Shown here in pieces: positions 8,001 through 11,225 of a stretch of 11,225 nt of DNA. Each line of letters begins with the position of its first letter. Position 1 is the first letter of the stretch. The translations under genes and the position numbers were made by a program. Where the stretch lies: the NCBI GenBank assembly GCA_018240935.1, contig JAFEEV010000080.1:1-11225 (forward strand). Reading direction: 5' to 3'. The notes beneath the pieces are model-generated. The model did no database searches. It was not told where the DNA came from and saw nothing but the letters and a program-made list of their open reading frames with translations. The DNA is from Pseudomonadota bacterium (lineage in GTDB: Bacteria; Pseudomonadota; Gammaproteobacteria; Burkholderiales; Nitrosomonadaceae).

Positions 8001-8591
8001 CTGCTGCGTGTGCCGCTGACCGGCCGGTGTGCGCAAAGCCCAGGCGGCATAGTGCAGCGCCTTGGTCAAACGGGCTTCGTTCTCAGCTTCCGCATCCATC
8101 CACTGGGCGACTCTAGTCGCAAAAGCAAGCTCCGAAAAAGCCGCGCCGAATTCTTTTTCCAGCTCTTTTTCCAACGCAAAACCATCGATGGTTGCCAATT
8201 CTTCGTCGCTCACCTTCCCTTTGGCGCGGCGTTGCACGAATTGCCGTTTACAAAAATAAAGCGGCGCCAGTTCGTGATGCTTTGCGGCCAATTGCTGTAC
8301 TTCGGTTTCGATATTGAATAACCGGGCGATGAAATCTTCCAGCCAAGGTGCAATCTCGATCAATAGCGCGGATTCGTCCTTGGGCGGGAGATCATCAGGA
8401 TGCGCGCGCGCCAGTTCGAGTTTTTTATATAACGCTTCATCTCCGGTACGAAGGAAATCCAAAAATACCTGGTCCAATTTAACCAAGCCGCTACGGCGAT
8501 AAAAATCGGCGATCGTGAAGTTGAAGTTAAAATTTGCTGAAGCTGTCATTGTTTCTTGTTGCGTGTGCAACGTCGCATCCTTTTTTTCCAT
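5043..8591 (-). CDS. Giant FAD/Fe-S oxidoreductase: GltD/NfnB-like half fused to PyrK/NfnA-like half
   Basis: A single 1182-residue frame. Residues 1-245 are mostly helical and unrecognised. Next come cysteines of the double [4Fe-4S] type seen in GltD-like proteins: C256-x2-C259-x7-C267, then C328-x7-C336-x2-C339-x3-C343. An FAD-binding Rossmann follows (GMGPAG 402-407), then a second nucleotide site (IGGGLTAID 579-587), as in the NADPH-binding GltD/NfnB family. The region 600-700 is a charged helical insertion. From about 862 a ferredoxin-reductase module begins, with PGQFYRF (893-899), an NAD-type site GGGLGNA (978-984) and C-terminal cysteines C1114, C1120, C1123 and C1141, as in the [2Fe-2S] site of PyrK/NfnA. 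NfnAB couples NADH, NADPH and ferredoxin. I infer an NAD(P)H-linked redox role, but its partners and any electron bifurcation are unproven. The ATG has GAG 5 nt upstream; M15 is an alternative start. Confidence 0.85.
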   Translation of the reverse strand: MEKKDATLHTQQETMTASANFNFNFTIADFYRRSGLVKLDQVFLDFLRTGDEALYKKLELARAHPDDLPPKDESALLIEIAPWLEDFIARLFNIETEVQQLAAKHHELAPLYFCKRQFVQRRAKGKVSDEELATIDGFALEKELEKEFGAAFSELAFATRVAQWMDAEAENEARLTKALHYAAWALRTPAGQRHTQQGILFKTPAKLDFQHLLSLHTDESAGYPLHSLGHLRERNGFALTDEGTNLMGALDEANYCIWCHEQGKDSCSKGFKQKPKTPDEPVTFKKSELGALLAGCPLEERISEFHKLKAHGVAVGSLAMIVLDNPMCAGTGHRICNDCMKSCIYQKQDPVDIPQAETRTLKDVLALPWGFEIYSLLTRWNPLNLRRPVPKAASGRKVLVVGMGPAGYTLAHHLMNEGHTVAGIDGLKIEPLPEDISGVDARGERVPFKAIRAASFLEENLDERMPGGFGGVAEYGITVRWNKNFLKLIRLLLERREEFALFGGVRFGGTLTTDDAFALGFDHVALAAGAGRPTVLNMPNGLARGVRAASDFLMGLQLTGAAQGDSIANMQLRLPVVVIGGGLTAIDTATEALAYYPVQVEKFLKRYEILTAVQSEAAIRAIWDEEEKAIADEFLNHARAIRAERQAAEQEGRAANIIALLQSWGGATIAYRKRLIDSPSYTLNHEEVEKALEEGIWFAEGMTPVRVDVDVWGHTQSVRFAVQKRDEAGQWHDAGEVQLAARALLVAAGTQPNTVLAREDDKTYQLDGRYFNACDEEGNPVKPAYANPKPDYPAVLLSRYKDAQDGRFISFFGDLHPSFSGNVVKAMSSAKQGYPVVSRVLERIKPASSESTQQFFTGLNRQLRPIVHKVERLAPNIIEVVVHAPMAAEHFQPGQFYRFQNFATHAPISNDTRLAMEGLALTGASVDLKQGLVSLIVLEMGGSSNLCATLKPGEPVILMGPTGTPTEIPSHETVVLVGGGLGNAVLFSIGAAARAAGSKVLYFAGYKKLVDRYKVAEIEAAADIVVWCCDEAPGFTPTRPQDKSFVGNIVQAMVAYASGELGEQPVALADAGHIIAIGSDRMMAAVGVARHNQLKPYLKADHFAIGSINSPMQCMMKEICAQCLQPHENPETGEITYVFSCYNQDQPLDQVDFPGLAMRLRQNTVQEKLTSRWIDRCLKIGV

Positions 8592-8645
8592 AATCTCAAT
8601 AATTCAATCTCTTATTGTTTCATTTCATCTAAAAATAAATATCTT

Positions 8646-8671
8646 GAGCTTGCTGATGGCACTTCAGCCTC
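8646..8671 (-). terminator. Weak hairpin after the REC-EAL gene, possible attenuator or terminator
   Basis: Just after the REC-EAL stop codon, a 5-bp stem GCTGA/TCAGC (8652-8656 and 8664-8668) with partly pairing GAG/CTC flanks is followed on the minus strand by a T-rich tract (ATATTTATTTTTAG). The stem is short and the tract broken, so any termination would be partial. The 87-bp gap it sits in is AT-rich and could also hold a promoter for the oxidoreductase gene, but I see no clear -35/-10 pair. Confidence 0.25.
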
Positions 8672-8678
8672 ATATGCA

Positions 8679-9896
8679 TCATTGCAAACGCCGGTTATTT
8701 GTTTTCTCATAATCCGATAACCAGCCGATGAATTCGCTGGCCGGCATCGGTTTTGCAATCAAAAATCCTTGAATTTCATCACACCCGAGATCTACCGCCA
8801 ATGCATAATCCGCTTCCATCTCGACGCCTTCCACCACTACATTCAAGCCAAAAACCTTGCCCAATTTGATGCTCGACTCCAGGATCGCCCGGGCGGCCGG
8901 ATCTTCCGCCGCACCATGCGCGAAGATCCGGTCGACCTTGAGTTCGGTAAAGGGCATATGCTTCAGCGTCTCCATCGACGAATAACCGGTGCCGAAATCA
9001 TCAATAGCCAGTCCAAATCCTTTCAGCCGTATTCGTGTCAGAATATCGAGAGTCTGCGCAAAATCCTTTCCCAGCTTGCTTTCGGTAATTTCCAGCGTAA
9101 CCCGGTCAATCGGCACATTACACTCGCGCACCGCCGCTTCATAAATCTCCGGTAAATTAAACCGGTCCAGATTTTCCATCGAAACGTTAACGGAAACTTT
9201 TAAATCGAACCCCTGTTGCAGCCATAAATCCAGTTGCTGCGCGGATTTCCTTAACACGGTGCGGGTGAAATCATTGATCAATCCGCTTTGCTCGATGACC
9301 GGTATGAAATTATCCGGAGAAACATAGCCATATTGCGCATGACGCCAGCGCGCCAGGCATTCGACACTGGTTACACGGCCGCTGGAAACTGCAACTTTGG
9401 GCTGGTAAAACAAATCAATTTGGTCAGCAATCAAGGCCTGCTTGATTTCTTCCACAGCAAAGATTTGCCGCATCCGCTCAGCATCCACAAGCCGTGGAAC
9501 CGGGTCCGCCAAGTGCTTCAGAATCGTTGCCAGCGAATCGATCGTTACCGGTTTCACCAGCGTGCCGATGACATTAAGCCCGCGTGCTGTGGCCAAGCGC
9601 TCCGTTGCTTTGAGCAAGTCAGGATCGACGCCGGAAAACAGCACGATTCTGCCGCTATAGTATTGATCCGCAATGTTGCGCAGAAACTCGACGCCGTCCA
9701 TACCCGGCATCTCGATGTCGCAAATCAGCAAATCGATCGCGGCAACCTGCGCAGACAGAACAAACAAACCAGCCTTACCGTCTTCGGCAACCAGCACTTC
9801 GCTGACACCGAGCTCTCTTAATAAATGGCTGACAAATTCAAGCATGAACTTGTCGTCATCGATCACCAGCACACGTATCGGCTTTTCTTTATTCAT
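8679..9896 (-). CDS. Response regulator: receiver domain fused to an apparently active EAL phosphodiesterase
   Basis: A 405-residue cytoplasmic protein. The N-terminal receiver (about 7-130) has the acidic cluster D13-D15, phospho-acceptor D60 (LLICDIEMPGMDG), S88 and K115. The EAL domain (about 145-395) keeps the catalytic set: E179 (in ECLAR, a variant of EAL), N237, E269 (LEITES), D299-D300 (DDFGTG), K320, E356 (VEGVE) and Q376 (IQGF). I therefore predict c-di-GMP hydrolysis to pGpG controlled by phosphorylation, like the REC-EAL protein RocR of Pseudomonas. It starts 44 nt after the lone receiver gene and ends 87 nt before the oxidoreductase gene, all on one strand, so a shared transcript is plausible though not assured. 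The ATG has no good Shine-Dalgarno. It contrasts with the degenerate EAL protein at the left edge. Confidence 0.93.
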   Translation of the reverse strand: MNKEKPIRVLVIDDDKFMLEFVSHLLRELGVSEVLVAEDGKAGLFVLSAQVAAIDLLICDIEMPGMDGVEFLRNIADQYYSGRIVLFSGVDPDLLKATERLATARGLNVIGTLVKPVTIDSLATILKHLADPVPRLVDAERMRQIFAVEEIKQALIADQIDLFYQPKVAVSSGRVTSVECLARWRHAQYGYVSPDNFIPVIEQSGLINDFTRTVLRKSAQQLDLWLQQGFDLKVSVNVSMENLDRFNLPEIYEAAVRECNVPIDRVTLEITESKLGKDFAQTLDILTRIRLKGFGLAIDDFGTGYSSMETLKHMPFTELKVDRIFAHGAAEDPAARAILESSIKLGKVFGLNVVVEGVEMEADYALAVDLGCDEIQGFLIAKPMPASEFIGWLSDYEKTNNRRLQ

Positions 9897-9940
9897 CCAG
9901 AATAGGCTAACGCTGAATCAAACCCCGTTGATCGATTATG

Positions 9941-10381
9941 CTATTTTTCTGTGCTGGCCGCCGCGTCTGCCGCACCGGATCCCGGCGCCAGCCATTTTAA
10001 GAGCGTACTGACCAACTGTTCCGGATCGATAGGCTTCGCCAAAAAATCATTCATGCCCGCATCCCGGCATAAATCTTTGTGGTGCTGATCGGCATTGGCA
10101 GTCACTGCAATAATCAGCGCATCCGACCGCTGCGGATTGGCGCGAATCAATCGCGTTGCCTCCAAGCCATCCATAACCGGCATTTGAATGTCCATTAATA
10201 CGCAATCGAATGATGACCGGCTCAACATATCCAATGCTTCCTCGCCGTGATTGGCAAGAGCCACAGTAGCGCCATTGTATTCCAGCAAACCTTTGGCAAC
10301 TTGCTGGTTCAATTCATTATCTTCCACCACCAGCACAGTAAATCCTTTCAGCTTTCTATCTTGTTCTTTTATTAGATTCAT
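9941..10381 (-). CDS. Stand-alone receiver-domain response regulator
   Basis: A single CheY-like receiver with almost nothing else. Counting from the ATG at 10381 (146 residues): acidic pair E20-D21 (VVEDNELNQQ), phospho-acceptor D64 (LMDIQMPVMDG), T94 (VTA) and K116 (AKP), then a short Ala/Ser-rich tail. The sequence style is that of receivers attached to hybrid histidine kinases, yet there is no kinase upstream: an in-frame stop codon lies 30 nt before a possible GTG start at 10411. I prefer the ATG because an AGG lies 8 nt before it, whereas the GTG has no ribosome site; the longer form would add 10 residues. With no output domain, it probably works by binding a partner or passing phosphate to the Hpt protein encoded downstream. 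Confidence 0.88.
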   Translation of the reverse strand: MNLIKEQDRKLKGFTVLVVEDNELNQQVAKGLLEYNGATVALANHGEEALDMLSRSSFDCVLMDIQMPVMDGLEATRLIRANPQRSDALIIAVTANADQHHKDLCRDAGMNDFLAKPIDPEQLVSTLLKWLAPGSGAADAAASTEK

Positions 10382-10573
10382 ACTGTCAGCCTGATTTAAT
10401 ATTTTTGACACGTCTTTGCCGGATACATAATGGCCGGTATTTTACCCGTATCCGCGAATTTAATCGCATCCTTGACAGGATGCAAGGAAACTCAATGCAT
10501 CCGCACCGCGTTTACCGGAAACCCCCGAAGTATACGCACGGCAATATTAAATACAAACCCCAATCTTACTTTC
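10382..10573. other. Non-coding leader region of the receiver gene
   Basis: About 190 bp between the preferred receiver start codon and the MITE-like element. Apart from the 7-bp hairpin and weak promoter candidate described separately, and the possible GTG start at 10411, I see no gene, RNA or repeat here. The open frames on either strand are short and lack a ribosome site. Confidence 0.5.
10457..10485 (-). promoter_or_regulatory. Candidate weak promoter upstream of the receiver gene, spacer folded as a hairpin
   Basis: On the minus strand TTGCAT (10480-10485) and TAAATT (10457-10462) are 17 bp apart, a correct sigma-70 spacing with poor hexamers. A perfect 7-bp inverted repeat GCATCCT/AGGATGC (10466-10472 and 10477-10483, loop TGAC) occupies most of the spacer and overlaps the -35, which would suit an operator. 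This is position and symmetry only; no regulator is identified. Confidence 0.25.
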
Positions 10574-10591
10574 TAGGGAAGCTCTGAAAAA
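10574..10591 (+). repeat. Left terminal inverted repeat of the MITE-like element
   Basis: TAGGGAAGCTCTGAAAAA, which matches the reverse complement of 10703-10720 at all 18 positions. Pairing stops immediately on both sides (C/A outside, C/C inside), which sets the element boundary. The outer TA may be target DNA, making the core repeat 16 bp. Confidence 0.9.
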
Positions 10592-10616
10592 CGGCTGCGC
10601 TCGATCATGCTGTGTT

Positions 10617-10675
10617 GAAATCAGACTCAAAATGCTCATTTACATCTTGTAAACTGCGCTTTTTAATCTGATTTC
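10617..10675. repeat. Internal nested inverted repeat of the MITE-like element
   Basis: Outer 9-bp arms GAAATCAGA (10617-10625) and TCTGATTTC (10667-10675), a partly paired AAAA/TTTT segment, and a central 6-bp hairpin TTTACA-TCT-TGTAAA (10639-10653). The stem is interrupted by mismatches between these parts. On the + strand it resembles a terminator-like fold, but the T-rich tract is inside the stem and not after it. Confidence 0.7.
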
Positions 10676-10702
10676 GCCTTGCCTCACCGTCGCTCGCCAC
10701 CT

Positions 10703-10720
10703 TTTTCAGAGCTTCCCTAA
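10703..10720 (-). repeat. Right terminal inverted repeat of the MITE-like element
   Basis: TTTTTCAGAGCTTCCCTA, the exact reverse complement of 10574-10591. It ends 33 bp from the cysN stop codon, so transcripts of cysN would run straight into the element. Confidence 0.9.
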
Positions 10721-10753
10721 TCAGGCCCAAGCAGCTTTCCCATCTTCACTGAT

Positions 10754-11225
10754 TCATGCTGCCTCCCCGGCAGGCAAAATCATTCCGGCAGCTACGGTAT
10801 TGTTAGTGCTTTCATCAATGACGATAAAACAGCCGGTGGCCCGGTTGCGCGCATAGTTGTCGCAAATCAGCGGTTGTTGCACTTTCAGCCCGACGCGTGC
10901 GATATCGTTCATTTTTAACGCACTTGCAGCTTCCTCGCTCAATGTATTGACATCAACACGATAATCGATCCGGCCGATGGCGGCTTTAACAACGCGCGTG
11001 GTCTGTTTAATCAGGTATTTCCGGTTCAGATCAAGCGGCTGCTCGGAAAGCCAGCACAACATCGCGTCAAACGTTTTGGTAACCTGCGGGCTATCATCCG
11101 CCTTCACCAGCATATCGCCGCGGGAAATATCCAGATGATCTTCAATGGTCAGCGTAACCGATTGCGGTGCAAAGGCTTCGGTAACCGGCCCTTCGTACAC
11201 GAGAATTTCTTTGATGCGCGAGCTC
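10754..11225 (-). CDS. cysN: Sulfate adenylyltransferase subunit 1 (CysN), C-terminal part; 5' end outside window
   Basis: CysN is the GTPase subunit of ATP sulfurylase, which with CysD makes adenylylsulfate (APS) from sulfate and ATP in the cytoplasm, the first step of sulfate assimilation. Only about 157 C-terminal residues are visible, in frame to the window edge, so the GTP-binding domain lies beyond it. What is seen is the elongation-factor-like beta-barrel part: SRIKEILVYEGPVTEAFAPQ, then SVTLTIEDHLDISRGDML, a WLSEQPLDL motif, and a terminal segment ATGCFIVIDESTNNTVAAGM, all of which align by eye with E. coli CysN. A GTG at 11200 is internal and not the start. The protein ends after VAAGMILPAGEAA, so it is not fused to an APS kinase (CysC/NodQ type). 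cysD would be expected upstream. Confidence 0.93.
   Translation of the reverse strand, partial: SSRIKEILVYEGPVTEAFAPQSVTLTIEDHLDISRGDMLVKADDSPQVTKTFDAMLCWLSEQPLDLNRKYLIKQTTRVVKAAIGRIDYRVDVNTLSEEAASALKMNDIARVGLKVQQPLICDNYARNRATGCFIVIDESTNNTVAAGMILPAGEAA

Larger units (their letters stand above)
10574..10720. mobile_element. MITE-like element with 18-bp perfect terminal inverted repeats
   Basis: A 147-bp unit bounded by perfect inverted repeats, TAGGGAAGCTCTGAAAAA at 10574-10591 and its reverse complement at 10703-10720. It has no significant open frame, so any movement would need a transposase from elsewhere. Both ends can be read as TA followed by GGGAAGC..., giving a TA target duplication; that is expected of IS630/Tc1-mariner elements and of some IS5-family groups, and I cannot choose between them. 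Inside lies a second inverted repeat: GAAATCAGA/TCTGATTTC (10617-10625 and 10667-10675), with a TTTACA/TGTAAA hairpin at its centre (10639-10653). An RNA would fold into a long structure. It sits in the gap after cysN and upstream of the receiver gene, where it does not break a gene. Confidence 0.75.

Noticed and set aside
5043..8591. Reading the large protein as the small subunit of glutamate synthase (GltD)
   Set aside because: Only the middle part is GltD-like; the PyrK/NfnA-like C-terminal module and the absence of a gltB neighbour argue against it.
10382..10753. A tRNA, small RNA gene or CRISPR array in the right-hand gap
   Set aside because: No cloverleaf or spaced direct repeats; the structure present is explained by the inverted-repeat element.

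Overview
The window reads as a chromosomal stretch of a betaproteobacterium, and I suspect a Nitrosomonas-like ammonia oxidiser. That placement rests on the feel of the proteins and the roughly balanced base composition, not on a marker gene, so treat it as a guess. It has eight protein genes: one truncated at the left edge on the + strand, and seven on the - strand, the last truncated at the right edge. I see no rRNA, tRNA, CRISPR array or transposase gene.

Layout, left to right. (1) 1-1482, +: the end of a membrane-anchored PAS-EAL protein whose EAL domain has lost the two metal-binding aspartates, so it is probably a c-di-GMP receptor and not an enzyme. (2) 1482-1517: a hairpin with A-rich and T-rich flanks that can end transcription from both sides. 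(3) 1537-4368, -: the three-gene proton-translocating transhydrogenase operon pntAA-pntAB-pntB (reading leftwards). (4) 4369-4649: a non-coding gap with the likely pnt promoter. (5) 4650-10381/10411, -: reading leftwards, a lone receiver protein, a receiver-EAL phosphodiesterase, a giant 1182-residue flavin/iron-sulfur oxidoreductase and a lone Hpt phosphotransfer protein. (6) 10382-10753: a non-coding gap holding a perfect 7-bp hairpin and a 147-bp inverted-repeat element that looks like a MITE. (7) 10754-11225, -: the C-terminal part of CysN, the GTPase subunit of ATP sulfurylase.

Two themes run together. The first is nicotinamide redox balance. PntAB links NADH/NADPH exchange to the proton gradient. 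The 1182-residue protein looks like both subunits of an NfnAB-type NADH/NADPH/ferredoxin transhydrogenase joined in one chain, preceded by an unrecognised N-terminal region. The second is phosphorelay and c-di-GMP signalling: two receivers, one Hpt, one apparently active EAL and one degenerate EAL, with no histidine kinase in view. The Hpt gene starts 6 nt after the oxidoreductase stop codon, which ties the two themes physically. The most noteworthy items are the fused Nfn-like enzyme in this context and the MITE-like element.
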